In this document: one piece after another, positions 24,866-32,936 of the stretch | How positions within the stretch are numbered: position 1 is the stretch's first letter | Layout of the letters: each line of letters starts with the position of its first letter | NCBI GenBank assembly: GCA_041905795.1 | Contig: JAYRKL010000007.1 | Span: forward strand, 124,001 to 188,000 | DNA: 64,000 nt | DNA from: SHVO01 sp041905795 | GTDB lineage: Bacteria; Pseudomonadota; Alphaproteobacteria; Rhodospirillales; Rhodospirillaceae | Direction of reading: 5' to 3' | Made by a program: the position numbers and the translations under genes | Notes under the pieces: model-generated | Told to the model about the DNA's origin: nothing | Databases searched by the model: none | What the model saw: only the letters and a program-made list of their open reading frames with translations

Positions 24866-26029
24866 TTACAGCAGGTGCCCGGACCGCTTGGCCTTGGTCT
24901 GGAGATAGGTCCAGTTGTGTTCATTGGACGGGAAGCTGTGCGGGACCCGTTCCGTCACCTCGACGCCGTGGCGCGCCAACGCGCCCACCTTGGCCGGATT
25001 GTTGGTGAGCAGCCGCACCTTGGCGAACCCCAGGGATTTCAGCATGCGCACGGCCGGCTGGTAGACACGTTCGTCGTCGTCGTAGCCCAACTGCTCGTTG
25101 GCATCGACGGTGTCGAAGCCTTTGTCCTGCAGGCCATAGGCGCGCAGCTTGTTGACTAGGCCGATGCCGCGTCCTTCCTGGGCGAGATACAGCAGGACGC
25201 CGCTGCCGTGTTTGGCCAGGGCGTCGACGGCGCCGCGCAATTGATCGCCGCAGTCGCAGCGCAAGGATCCCAGGAGATCGCCGGTCAGGCATTCGGAGTG
25301 CAGCCGCACCAATACCGGTTGCGATGCGTCCGGTTGGCCGACGATCACCGCGATATGTTCGGCGCCGCCGTCCTCGGGGCGGAAGGTGATGACGCGGGTG
25401 TCGCGGGCGCCGGCCAAGGGCACGCGGGCTTCGCTGACGGGTTTCAACGCACAGGCCGAACGGCTGTCGTACTGTTCGATGTCGGAGGTGGCGGCCACCA
25501 CGCGATCGTGGGCCGCCGCCCAGGCCAGGGCGTCCTCGCCCAAAGGTGTCATGATCGCGGCCGGCAACAGCCGCGCGATCTTGGCCAGGCGGATGGCGGC
25601 GTTGGCCGGGCTGTAGTCGGCGACGGTGGCGGCGCTCACGCCCGCCGGCGGCAGGCTTTGGGATTCAGCCTGCGGATCGATCAGCGGGCGCAGGCGCTCG
25701 GGCGTCAGGTCGCCGGCGATGTTCAACTGCACCGCCCGGGCGGCAGGATCGGACAGGCCCAGGATCGACGCGCGCCGGCCGGTGACAATCAGCGATACCG
25801 GGCCGGGAAGCTCGCGGAATAGCGGCAACGGCCAGCCCGCGACGGTTTCCGCCGCGCGCACCAGGATGGCGCTCTTGTTTTGACCGGCGCTGGTTTGCGG
25901 CGCGGTGATCACCACCGCGCCGCCGCGGCGCAGGTCGGCGACCGCGCGCTCCACCGCTTCACGGGACCGGCTGTCGTCGGGAGCCGGAACGTCCTGTGGC
26001 CTTGCCTGGTGTGACATGTGCTGTGACAT
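24866..26029 (-). CDS. ribA: GTP cyclohydrolase II with N-terminal extension
   Basis: 387 residues. It converts GTP to the pyrimidine precursor of riboflavin. The C-terminal 200 residues are canonical: zinc cysteines in SECLTGDLLGSLRCDCGDQL, then YLAQEGRGIGLVNKLRAY and DTVDANEQLGYDDDER. The first 170 residues resemble a worn RibB-like (DHBP synthase) domain, REAVERAVADLRRGGAVVITA, without its acidic catalytic cluster, as in other alphaproteobacterial forms. Start choice is uncertain: ATG 26029 (MSQHMSHQ), ATG 26017, or GTG 26065. Confidence 0.9.
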   Translation of the reverse strand: MSQHMSHQARPQDVPAPDDSRSREAVERAVADLRRGGAVVITAPQTSAGQNKSAILVRAAETVAGWPLPLFRELPGPVSLIVTGRRASILGLSDPAARAVQLNIAGDLTPERLRPLIDPQAESQSLPPAGVSAATVADYSPANAAIRLAKIARLLPAAIMTPLGEDALAWAAAHDRVVAATSDIEQYDSRSACALKPVSEARVPLAGARDTRVITFRPEDGGAEHIAVIVGQPDASQPVLVRLHSECLTGDLLGSLRCDCGDQLRGAVDALAKHGSGVLLYLAQEGRGIGLVNKLRAYGLQDKGFDTVDANEQLGYDDDERVYQPAVRMLKSLGFAKVRLLTNNPAKVGALARHGVEVTERVPHSFPSNEHNWTYLQTKAKRSGHLL

Positions 26030-26235
26030 GGCGCTTATATAGCCCTGAGCCCTCCGGGTCGCCACGGGCGAAGATGTCGGCCAAGCCCGTAACCGGCGGG
26101 CACCCGTTTATTTAGAAGCTGTCAGCTTCCGCCAACCATCCTGAAAACCGTCATAATCGACAGTATATTATCACGAGATTGCCACGGTTTCCCGGCGCCT
26201 TGGTTAGGGGCGGGGCCCATAGAAGGAGATTGACG

Positions 26236-26928
26236 GTGTCCTCGACCCGCACCCTTTTGATTGTCGATGACGACGACCTGCTGCGCCGGGCCCTGGCCGA
26301 GCAGTTGATGGCCCAAGGCGAGTTCCAGGCGATCGATGAGGCCGCCGACGGCCTGTCGGCCCTGGCCAAATCCAAGGCCAAGGTGTTCGACATCATCCTG
26401 CTCGACATCGGCTTGCCCGACATGGACGGCCGCGACGTCTGCCGCCAGATGCGCGCGCAGGGCGTGCGCTCGCCGATTATCATGCTGACGGCGGCGGATT
26501 CCGACGACGACACCATCACCGGCCTCAACGCCGGCGCCAACGACTACGTCACCAAGCCGTTCCGCATGGCGGTGCTGCTGGCGCGGGTGCGCGCGCACCT
26601 CCGGCAGCACGACCAGTCCGACGACGCCATCTTCGCCATCGGTCCTTACAAGTTCCAGCCGGCGGCCAAGATGCTCATGACCAACGAGGGCCAGCGCAAG
26701 ATCCGGCTCACCGAAAAGGAAGCCGCGATCCTCAAGTACCTCTACCGCGTCGGCAATAAAACGGTCTCGCGCGAGACTCTGCTGGGCGAAGTGTGGGGCT
26801 ACAACGCCGGTGTCACCACCCATACGCTGGAAACCCACATCTACCGCCTGCGCCAGAAGATCGAAGCCGACCCCGCCCAGGTGCGCCTGTTGATCACCGA
26901 GCCGGGTGGATACCGCCTGAGCGCCTAA
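26236..26928 (+). CDS. OmpR/PhoB-type response regulator
   Basis: 230 residues. Receiver domain at residues 1-120: LLIVDDDDLLRRAL with the acidic pocket, phosphoacceptor Asp in IILLDIGLPDMDG, Thr in IIMLTAAD, Lys in YVTKPF. A winged-helix DNA-binding domain follows (RLTEKEAAILKYLYRV, VWGYNAGVTTHTLETHIYRL, GGYRLSA). GTG 26236 is the start because AAGGAG lies 7 nt upstream; the frame continues upstream but without a Shine-Dalgarno. No histidine kinase is near, so it is an orphan regulator here. A 26-codon frame follows after 1 nt. Confidence 0.93.
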   Translation: MSSTRTLLIVDDDDLLRRALAEQLMAQGEFQAIDEAADGLSALAKSKAKVFDIILLDIGLPDMDGRDVCRQMRAQGVRSPIIMLTAADSDDDTITGLNAGANDYVTKPFRMAVLLARVRAHLRQHDQSDDAIFAIGPYKFQPAAKMLMTNEGQRKIRLTEKEAAILKYLYRVGNKTVSRETLLGEVWGYNAGVTTHTLETHIYRLRQKIEADPAQVRLLITEPGGYRLSA

Positions 26929-26929
26929 T

Positions 26930-27010
26930 ATGGGTTCACACGGCGCCCTTCATCTGACGCTGGTGCTGGCCCTCGTGATCGCGACGTTGTTCTGGCTGCG
27001 GCCCCGCTAA
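26930..27010 (+). CDS. 26-residue single-pass membrane microprotein
   Basis: A short frame starting with ATG 26930, one nt after the response regulator stop (TAATATG). It encodes MGSHGALHLTLVLALVI followed by ATLFWLRPR: a 16-residue hydrophobic helix with a positively charged C-terminal end and a stop TAA at 27008-27010, just before the terminator. The composition is that of a real inner-membrane peptide, and placement between regulator and terminator in the same transcript supports translation by coupling. No homologue comes to mind; function unknown. Confidence 0.5.
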   Translation: MGSHGALHLTLVLALVIATLFWLRPR

Positions 27011-27024
27011 GGACCACACAAACA

Positions 27025-27058
27025 AAAACGCCGCCGTGAAAACTCACGGCGGCGTTTT
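27025..27058. terminator. Bidirectional Rho-independent terminator
   Basis: A perfect 15-bp stem (27025-27039 with 27044-27058; arm AAAACGCCGCCGTGA) with the loop AAAC. T-rich tract on each side by virtue of the A/T ends of the stem. It ends the response-regulator transcript from the left and the HTH gene from the right (stop at 27081). Confidence 0.92.
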
Positions 27059-27080
27059 GCATTTCGGTCTCTCGTAAACG

Positions 27081-27542
27081 CTACTCGCGCTTGGAGATAT
27101 TGCCGAGAAGCTCGAGCACATTGCGGCGCAGGTCCGCGTTGTGCAGGCGCCAGTAGGCGCGCACGAGTTCCAGGGTTTCGGTGCGCTGCATCGGGTCGGC
27201 GTCCGGGCCCAGGGCTTCCTCTTCCGCCGCCGTCTCGCCGCTGCGGGCGGCGGGCGTGGTGCGGTCGCCGGTGGTCTCCGGTCCGATGTCCTCGAAGAAA
27301 TAGGCGATCGGGCAATTCAGCACGCGAGAGATGTCGAACAGCCGGCTCGCGCTGACGCGGTTATGGCCGCTCTCGTATTTCTGCACCTGCTGGAAGGTCA
27401 CGCCGATATCGCCGGCCAACTGCTCCTGGCTGATATGGAGCAGGGTCCGCCGCAGCTTGATCCGCTTGCCGACATGGATGTCGATCGGGTCCGGGCCGCC
27501 GCCGCGTGTGCCGGGCTGGCGGCCTCTACCGCGGGCTTTCAT
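27081..27542 (-). CDS. SinR-like HTH (XRE) regulator 1
   Basis: 153 residues. A Cro/C1-type helix-turn-helix at residues 18-80: VGKRIKLRRTLLHISQEQLA..VTFQQVQKYESGHNRVSASRLFDIS, then CPIAYFFEDI. The C-terminal piece ETLELVRAYWRLHNADLRR is a conserved helical tail. It is a clear paralogue of the protein at 59053-59559 (same HTH, same tail, different linker). ATG 27542 is chosen as it starts the basic N-terminal arm; the longer frame to 27656 is AT-rich and intergenic. Family members regulate cell-cycle or stress genes in alphaproteobacteria; the target here is unknown. Confidence 0.9.
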   Translation of the reverse strand: MKARGRGRQPGTRGGGPDPIDIHVGKRIKLRRTLLHISQEQLAGDIGVTFQQVQKYESGHNRVSASRLFDISRVLNCPIAYFFEDIGPETTGDRTTPAARSGETAAEEEALGPDADPMQRTETLELVRAYWRLHNADLRRNVLELLGNISKRE

Positions 27543-27971
27543 TGATACGACTGTCAACTCTATTACCCATTTTTGTGTGTTGTTGTAATTTAGTGTCAGT
27601 AGGGAATCTATGTTGCGACGGTGGGCAACATTTGCAGCGAGTCTAGTCCAAAACACCCGTTTTGTCGCGCGAACAAGCCTAATCTAACAGCTTAGTGATG
27701 CAAGCAAGCGACGGTTACCCGAGATGATTGCGCAAGTCGTTGCGACCGCAACCGCTTCCATGGGCTCGGCGCCAACCGTCCCGCATAGGTCTCACGGCAC
27801 CATAGACAATCACTCAACCGTGCCAAGAATAAGGCAATCGCGACGCGGGGGATTTGATCTGGCTCAATATCGTTTCGCGGCCCGCTTGCTACCAGCTAAC
27901 GGCCAGCTTTCGGCCCCCGCCGCCGGCTCATCGACAAACGCCCTGAAATCACACGAGGAATGAGAACGCCC
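27543..27971. other. Intergenic region between HTH regulator 1 and HIT gene
   Basis: A 429-bp divergent region, more AT-rich than its surroundings at the left (TGTTGTAATTTAGTG near 27581-27595). A 79-codon frame at 27724-27963 shows no family resemblance and low-complexity composition. I see no RNA gene or repeat in it; it presumably holds the promoters of both flanking genes. Confidence 0.5.
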
Positions 27972-28337
27972 ATGTCCGCCTACGACAACAACAACATCTT
28001 CGCGAAGGTGCTGCGGGGCGAGATCCCCTGCACCAAGGTCTATGAGGACGACCACACCCTGGCTTTCGAGGACATCCATCCGCAGGCGCCGGTGCATACC
28101 CTGGTGATCCCCAAGGGCAAATATGCCTCCATGCGCGACTTCGCCGCCAAAGGCAGCGATGCCGAACTCGCCGCCTTCGTGCGCGCGGTCGGCAAGGTGG
28201 CGACGCTCAAGGAGCTGGACGACCAGGGCTTCCGCATCATCATCAACACCGGTGTCGACGGCGGCCAGGAAGTGCCGCACCTGCATGTCCATGTGTTCGG
28301 CGGGCGCCGTCTGGGCCGCATGCTGGCGCAGAACTGA
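27972..28337 (+). CDS. HIT family nucleotide-binding protein
   Basis: 121 residues. Histidine triad hydrolase of the HinT type; such proteins hydrolyse AMP linked to amines or phosphates. The triad HLHVHVFGG is at residues 105-113, and FAKVLRGEIPCTKVYEDD opens the fold. ATG 27972 is preferred over the in-frame ATG 27960 because the family starts a few residues before NNIFAKVL. It stands alone, followed by repeat copy 2. Confidence 0.92.
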   Translation: MSAYDNNNIFAKVLRGEIPCTKVYEDDHTLAFEDIHPQAPVHTLVIPKGKYASMRDFAAKGSDAELAAFVRAVGKVATLKELDDQGFRIIINTGVDGGQEVPHLHVHVFGGRRLGRMLAQN

Positions 28338-28357
28338 AAAACGGAAAATAAAACCCC

Positions 28358-28455
28358 AGACTCTGTTTCCTTGAATCGGAAACAGAGTCTAGGTCTTTGT
28401 TTGGTCGCATGTTGAGCGGCCGAACCGGTTTCCACTTCGGCCTAACATGCTCTAG
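28358..28455 (+). repeat. Palindromic intergenic repeat, copy 2
   Basis: Same two-hairpin element as at 18621-18726, with 82 identical bp (28371-28452); it lacks a 6-bp stretch in the loop of the first hairpin. Bounded by CTAG at its right (CTCTAGG) and internally. It sits between the convergent HIT and comM genes. Confidence 0.92.
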
Positions 28456-28481
28456 GCCCCACGCCGTCGCGACGCACACGT

Positions 28482-30005
28482 CTACGCGCCGCCGAGCGTG
28501 CGGCCGGGTATCACGCGGCGATAGGACAAGGCTTCGGCGATGTGGCCGCGTTTCACCGCGGTCTTGCCGTCAAGGTCGGCGATGGTGCGCGCCACGCGCA
28601 GGATGCGGTGATAGCCGCGCGCCGACAGGCGCAGTCTTTCCGCGGCGCCGGTGAGCAAGGCGCGGCCCTCGTCGTCGGGCGCCGCCACCCGCTCCAGCAA
28701 TTCGCCGTCGGCCTCCGCATTGCTCGCCGGTCCCTCGGCGCCGTAGCGGTCCTTCTGGACGGCGTGCGCGGTCAGGACCCGCGCCGCCACGGCGGCGGAG
28801 TCCTCGCGCGGCGGCGGCAAGGACATATCCAACGGATCGACCGCGGCCACGTCCACATGCAGATCGATACGGTCGAACAGGGGGCCTGAGATCTTGCTCT
28901 GGTAATCTGCCGCGCATTTCGGCGCCTTGCCGCAGGCCAGCTGCGGGTCGTCCAAGTAGCCGCAGCGGCAGGGGTTCATGGCCGCCACCAGCTGGAACCG
29001 CGCCGGGAAGCTGACGTGACTGTTGGCGCGCGCCACCGTCACCTTGCCGGTCTCCAAGGGCTGGCGCAGAGCCTCGAGCGACTGGCGCGAGAACTCCGGC
29101 AGTTCGTCGAGGAACAGCACGCCGCGATGGGCCAGCGAGATCTCGCCGGGCCGTACGCGCACGCCGCCGCCCACCAGGGACGCGGTCGATGCCGAATGAT
29201 GCGGATCGCGGAACGGTCGCCGCCGCAGGATCGCGCCGTCCTCCAGGTGTCCCGCCACCGAGTGGATCATGCTCACTTCCAGGGCTTCGGCCGCGGTCAT
29301 GGGCGGCAGCAATCCCGGGATGCGGCTCGCCAGCATCGACTTGCCGGCGCCCGGCGGTCCGACGAGAAGCAGGTTGTGACGTCCGGCCGCGGCCACTTCG
29401 GCGGCGCGCTTGGCGGTCTCCTGGCCTTTGATGTCGCGCAGGTCGGCGAAGGCCGCGTCATCCTTGGGCATGGCCGGCGCCGGCGGCGACAGGACGCCGG
29501 CGCCTTTGAAGTGATTGATCAGTTCCAGGAGCGTGCGCGGGGCCAGCACATCGGCGTTGCCGGCCCAGGCCGCTTCGCCGCCCTGGGCGCCGGGACAGAT
29601 GAGGCCGCGGCCGGCGGCATTGGCGCCGATGGCTGCCGCCAGCACGCCGCTCACCGGCGCGAGGGAGCCGTCGAGGCCCAGTTCTCCCAGCGCCACATAG
29701 CGTTCGAGTTCTTCCACCGGAAGCACAGCCATGGCCGCCAGCAGGCCGAGGGCGATGGGCAGGTCGAAGTGGCTGCCTTCCTTCTGCACGTCGGCGGGCG
29801 CCAGGTTGACGGTGATGCGTTTGGCCGGAAGCGCCAAGCCGATGGCGTTCAAGGCCGCGCGCACGCGCTCGCGCGATTCCGCGACGGCTTTGTCAGGCAG
29901 CCCGACGATGGTGAAGGTGGGAAGCCCGCCGGCGATGGCCACCTGGACCTCGATCGGCGCCACATCGATGCCGACAAAAGCGACGGTATTGATATGCGCG
30001 ACCAT
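28482..30005 (-). CDS. ComM/YifB-family Mg-chelatase-like AAA+ ATPase
   Basis: 507 residues. The ComM family is a hexameric helicase that promotes branch migration in natural transformation. N-terminal Lon-protease-like domain INTVAFVGIDVAPIEVQVAI and FTIVGLPDKAVAESRERVRAA; Walker A GPPGAGKSML near residue 215, Walker B VLFLDELPEF; C-terminal zinc-finger-like cysteines in MNPCRCGYLDDPQLACGKAPKC. ATG 30005 is the family-typical start (MVAHINTV); the frame continues upstream only through an intergenic repeat. Whether this strain is competent cannot be judged. Confidence 0.93.
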   Translation of the reverse strand: MVAHINTVAFVGIDVAPIEVQVAIAGGLPTFTIVGLPDKAVAESRERVRAALNAIGLALPAKRITVNLAPADVQKEGSHFDLPIALGLLAAMAVLPVEELERYVALGELGLDGSLAPVSGVLAAAIGANAAGRGLICPGAQGGEAAWAGNADVLAPRTLLELINHFKGAGVLSPPAPAMPKDDAAFADLRDIKGQETAKRAAEVAAAGRHNLLLVGPPGAGKSMLASRIPGLLPPMTAAEALEVSMIHSVAGHLEDGAILRRRPFRDPHHSASTASLVGGGVRVRPGEISLAHRGVLFLDELPEFSRQSLEALRQPLETGKVTVARANSHVSFPARFQLVAAMNPCRCGYLDDPQLACGKAPKCAADYQSKISGPLFDRIDLHVDVAAVDPLDMSLPPPREDSAAVAARVLTAHAVQKDRYGAEGPASNAEADGELLERVAAPDDEGRALLTGAAERLRLSARGYHRILRVARTIADLDGKTAVKRGHIAEALSYRRVIPGRTLGGA

Positions 30006-30012
30006 GGCCCCC

Positions 30013-30070
30013 GCAGCATGTTGGATCGAAGGGAAAGCCGGTTCGGCCGCGAACATGCGGCCAAGCAAGA
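30013..30070 (-). repeat. Diverged palindromic repeat upstream of comM
   Basis: GCATGTTGGATCGAAGGG..CCGGTTCGGCC..GAACATGCGGCCAAGCAAG matches the reverse complement of the second hairpin of copies 1 and 2 at about four in five positions. Together with copy 2 at 28358 it flanks comM in inverted orientation. Confidence 0.75.
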
Positions 30071-30111
30071 ATCTCCCCCGGGGATTGACCTAGCATATCG
30101 GCGGCGAGTCT

Positions 30112-30990
30112 TTAAGCGCGCGGTACGCCGGCCGGGAAGCCGGTCCTCTGCGGCGACGGCATGGTGATCTTGGCCTGGTCGAAAGCCATCTTCACCGCGC
30201 GGTTCACGTCCAGCTGCACCTGGCCGAAGTCACCAGTGCTCATCCAGAAGCCGGCAACGATGACCACGCCGTCCACGGTCATGGACTGGACGCCGATCAC
30301 CGGCGCCGGCTGCTTCTGGATGCGGGCGTCGTTCTCCAGCGCCGTTCTGACCAGGCCGATGACGGTATCGGCGCTGTCGGCATAGGAGATCAGGAACTTA
30401 AGCTCCGCGCGCCGGTGAGCGTTGGCGGAGAAGTTCTTGATCTCCTTGCTCCAGATGAGCCCGTTGGGCACCAGGATATGGACATTGTCGGCGGTGTCGA
30501 TCTCGGTGACGAACAGGGTGATGGCGCGCACGGTTCCTGAAATGCCCGCGGCTTCGATGGTGTCGCCGATGCGGAACGGGCGGAAGATGATCAGCATCAC
30601 GCCCGAGGCCACATGGTTCAAGGTGCCCTGCAAGGCCAAACCAATGGCGAGGCCGGTGGCGCCCAGGACGGCGACGAAGCTGGTGGTCTCGACCCCGAAG
30701 CTGGAGAGCACGGCGATGATCGTGAAGGAGATCGCAGCGTAGCGCGCCACCGAGGCCAGGAAAGTGAAGATGGTGATGTCGATGCGCTTGGATTCGCGGC
30801 CGGCGCGCAGGATGGCTTTCTGCAAGACGCCGGCGGCGATCCAGCCGACGATCAGGATGACGATGGCACCCACCGCCTTGAGGCCGTAAGCCGTCCCGAC
30901 CGTGAGCGCGGTGTCGACGGCGCCGGAGATATGGCTTTCCAGCTTGGCCGGATTCTGCACCAGTCTTTCAAGATCGAGGGCGTCGGCCAT
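30112..30990 (-). CDS. Small-conductance mechanosensitive channel, MscS family
   Basis: 292 residues. Three membrane segments as in E. coli MscS: residues 33-57, 72-95 and the pore helix TSFVAVLGATGLAIGLALQGTLNHVASGVMLI-like, with the glycine/alanine packing of TM3. The beta domain follows (FRPFRIGDTIEAAGISGTV, LVPNGLIWSKEIKNFSANAHRR). It releases solutes on hypo-osmotic shock. ATG 30990 is 15 nt after the gshB stop, on the same strand. Confidence 0.93.
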   Translation of the reverse strand: MADALDLERLVQNPAKLESHISGAVDTALTVGTAYGLKAVGAIVILIVGWIAAGVLQKAILRAGRESKRIDITIFTFLASVARYAAISFTIIAVLSSFGVETTSFVAVLGATGLAIGLALQGTLNHVASGVMLIIFRPFRIGDTIEAAGISGTVRAITLFVTEIDTADNVHILVPNGLIWSKEIKNFSANAHRRAELKFLISYADSADTVIGLVRTALENDARIQKQPAPVIGVQSMTVDGVVIVAGFWMSTGDFGQVQLDVNRAVKMAFDQAKITMPSPQRTGFPAGVPRA

Positions 30991-31005
30991 GGGCGGGGGT
31001 CTACC

Positions 31006-31956
31006 TCAAACGTTTCGCTTCAGGCGTTTCTCGATGGCGTCCCAGACATCCGCTTCCAGGGTGACGCCGTTGAAGCGGTTGATCTCCTGGATGCCGGTGG
31101 GTGACGTCACGTTGATCTCGGTCAGGTAGTCGCCGATGACGTCGATGCCGACGAACAGCAAGCCGCGCTCGCTCAAGGCCGGGCCGATCTGCGCGCAGAT
31201 GTCCTGTTCCCGCCGGGTGAGCGCGGCCTTCTCGGGCTTGCCGCCGACATGCATGTTGGAGCGCGCCTCGCCGGCCGCCGGCACGCGGTTGATGGCGCCC
31301 ACCGGCTTGCCGTCCACCAGGACGATGCGCTTGTCGCCCAGACGCACCTCGGGGACATAGCGCTGCACCATCACCGGCTCGCGCCAGGTGGTGGTGAACA
31401 GCTCCAGGAGCGACGCCAGGTTCTCATCGTCGGGGCGGATGTGGAACACGCCGGCGCCGCCGTTGCCGTAGATCGGTTTGACGATGATGTCGTTGTGGGC
31501 GCGGCGGAAGGCTTTGACCTCTTCGACGTCGGCGGTGATCAGGGTCGGCGGCATCACGCCGTCGAAGTGGGTGACGAACAATTTTTCCGGCGCATTGCGC
31601 ACATGGGCGGGATCGTTGACCACCAGAGTCTTCGGGTGGATGTGTTCGAGGATATGGGTGGCGGTGATATAGGCCATGTCGAAGGGCGGGTCCTGGCGCA
31701 TGAGCACCACGTCCATCTCCGCCAGGTCGACCACTTGTTCCTCGCCCAGGTCGTAGTGCCGGCCGAGTTCGCGGCGCACCTTCAGCGCGCGGCCGCGGGC
31801 GGTGACCTTGCCTTCGTTCAAGGTCAGCTTGCGCGGCAGGTAATGGAACAGCTCGTAGCCGCGCTTCTGGGCTTCCAGCGCCAGGACAAAGGTCGAGTCC
31901 GCGTTAATGTTGACGGACTCGATCGGGTCCATCTGGATGGCGACTTTCAAGGTCAT
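31006..31956 (-). CDS. gshB: Glutathione synthase
   Basis: 316 residues. Adds glycine to gamma-glutamylcysteine with ATP. ATP-grasp features: VKPIYGNGGAGVFHI, MVQRYVPEVRLGDKRIVLVDG, and INVTSPTGIQEINRFNGV at the end. N-terminal VAIQMDPIESVNINADSTF is typical of GshB. ATG 31956. Its stop is followed closely by mscS, and the SirB1-like gene is 68 nt upstream on the same strand. Confidence 0.95.
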   Translation of the reverse strand: MTLKVAIQMDPIESVNINADSTFVLALEAQKRGYELFHYLPRKLTLNEGKVTARGRALKVRRELGRHYDLGEEQVVDLAEMDVVLMRQDPPFDMAYITATHILEHIHPKTLVVNDPAHVRNAPEKLFVTHFDGVMPPTLITADVEEVKAFRRAHNDIIVKPIYGNGGAGVFHIRPDDENLASLLELFTTTWREPVMVQRYVPEVRLGDKRIVLVDGKPVGAINRVPAAGEARSNMHVGGKPEKAALTRREQDICAQIGPALSERGLLFVGIDVIGDYLTEINVTSPTGIQEINRFNGVTLEADVWDAIEKRLKRNV

Positions 31957-32024
31957 TTGGGGAGCCCCTTATTGAACCCGCACTCTAATAAAGCTTGTGG
32001 GGTTTGCCAGAGGCAAAACCCACT

Positions 32025-32873
32025 TCAGTGAAGGCGCTCGCGCAACTCTTTCACCACATCGGCGATCTTGCGCCGGTCAGGGCCGTCGGGGGTCCTGGCG
32101 ACAAAGGCTTCAAAGGACTCGACGGCATGTTTGAGGTGCCCGAGGCGCATATGCATCACCCCGGCCTCCCGCCAGAAGGAACCGTTGGCCGGGTCCAGGG
32201 TTTGCAGGGAGTCCAGGGCTTCCAGGGCGCCGGCCACCTCGTTCTGCTCCAGGCGCCGGGTTTTGACGTTGTTCTGCAGGCGGATCAGGATCTCGCGGTT
32301 GGTCACCGGCTGATAGTGGCTCGCGTCCAGTTCTTCGGCCGCGCCCCGCACCACCTTGAGCAATTCGCGCAACGCCCGGATCTCCAGCGAGCGGCCGTTG
32401 TAGAACGGGTCGACGATCACCCGCTGGCCGTCGCTGCTTTCCAGGCGGATCAGGAAATGGCCGGGGAAATTGAGCCCCGCCGCGCTCCAGCCCTGGGCCC
32501 GCGCCGCGAACAGATAGAGGATGCCCAAAGACACCGGCAGGCCTTTGCGGCGCTCGATCACGCGCATGAAGTTGGCGTTGTCGAGGTCGTTGTAGGTTTC
32601 CTCGTCGCCGGTGTAGCGGAACTCTTCGGCCAGAACCCGGCGCAAGGTTTCGGCCATGTCCTCGGGCGCCGCGTCGGCGCCCAGGCCCTGCTCGTCGGCG
32701 GCGTCGCGCACCGCTTTCGCCAGCGCCTTGAGATGATCGCGATAGACCTTGAGGTCGGCGGCGGGATGATCGAAGGACGCGAGCACCAGCGCGGCCTCGG
32801 CCAGATCGATGTCCTCGTCGCCCTGCGCGGCGATCTCGCGCAGGGCCGCCTTGCTTCGCTCCGCCGCCGCCAA
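32025..32873 (-). CDS. SirB1-family transglutaminase-like/TPR protein
   Basis: 282 residues. N-terminal part with NANFMRVIERRKGLPVSLGILYLFAARAQGW and LNFPGHFLIRLE, the SirB1/UPF0162 family hallmark derived from a transglutaminase fold; the catalytic cysteine is replaced by serine (LPVSLG), so enzymatic activity is doubtful. The C-terminal half has one or two TPR-like helices (SFWREAGVMHMRLGHLKHAVESFEAFV). The start is TTG 32873, preceded by GGAG at about 6 nt. Function unknown. Confidence 0.82.
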   Translation of the reverse strand: MAAAERSKAALREIAAQGDEDIDLAEAALVLASFDHPAADLKVYRDHLKALAKAVRDAADEQGLGADAAPEDMAETLRRVLAEEFRYTGDEETYNDLDNANFMRVIERRKGLPVSLGILYLFAARAQGWSAAGLNFPGHFLIRLESSDGQRVIVDPFYNGRSLEIRALRELLKVVRGAAEELDASHYQPVTNREILIRLQNNVKTRRLEQNEVAGALEALDSLQTLDPANGSFWREAGVMHMRLGHLKHAVESFEAFVARTPDGPDRRKIADVVKELRERLH

Positions 32874-32936
32874 GGAGACGCTCCGGTTACAGATTTGCCT
32901 TGGATTATCTAGCGCACTTCGCGCGCGCTTCCAACA

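Noticed and set aside
27724..27963. A 79-codon frame before the HIT gene
   Set aside because: No Shine-Dalgarno, no domain, low-complexity translation; more likely non-coding promoter region.
30006..30068. N-terminal extension of ComM
   Set aside because: The added codons lie in the intergenic repeat; homologues begin at MVAHINTV.
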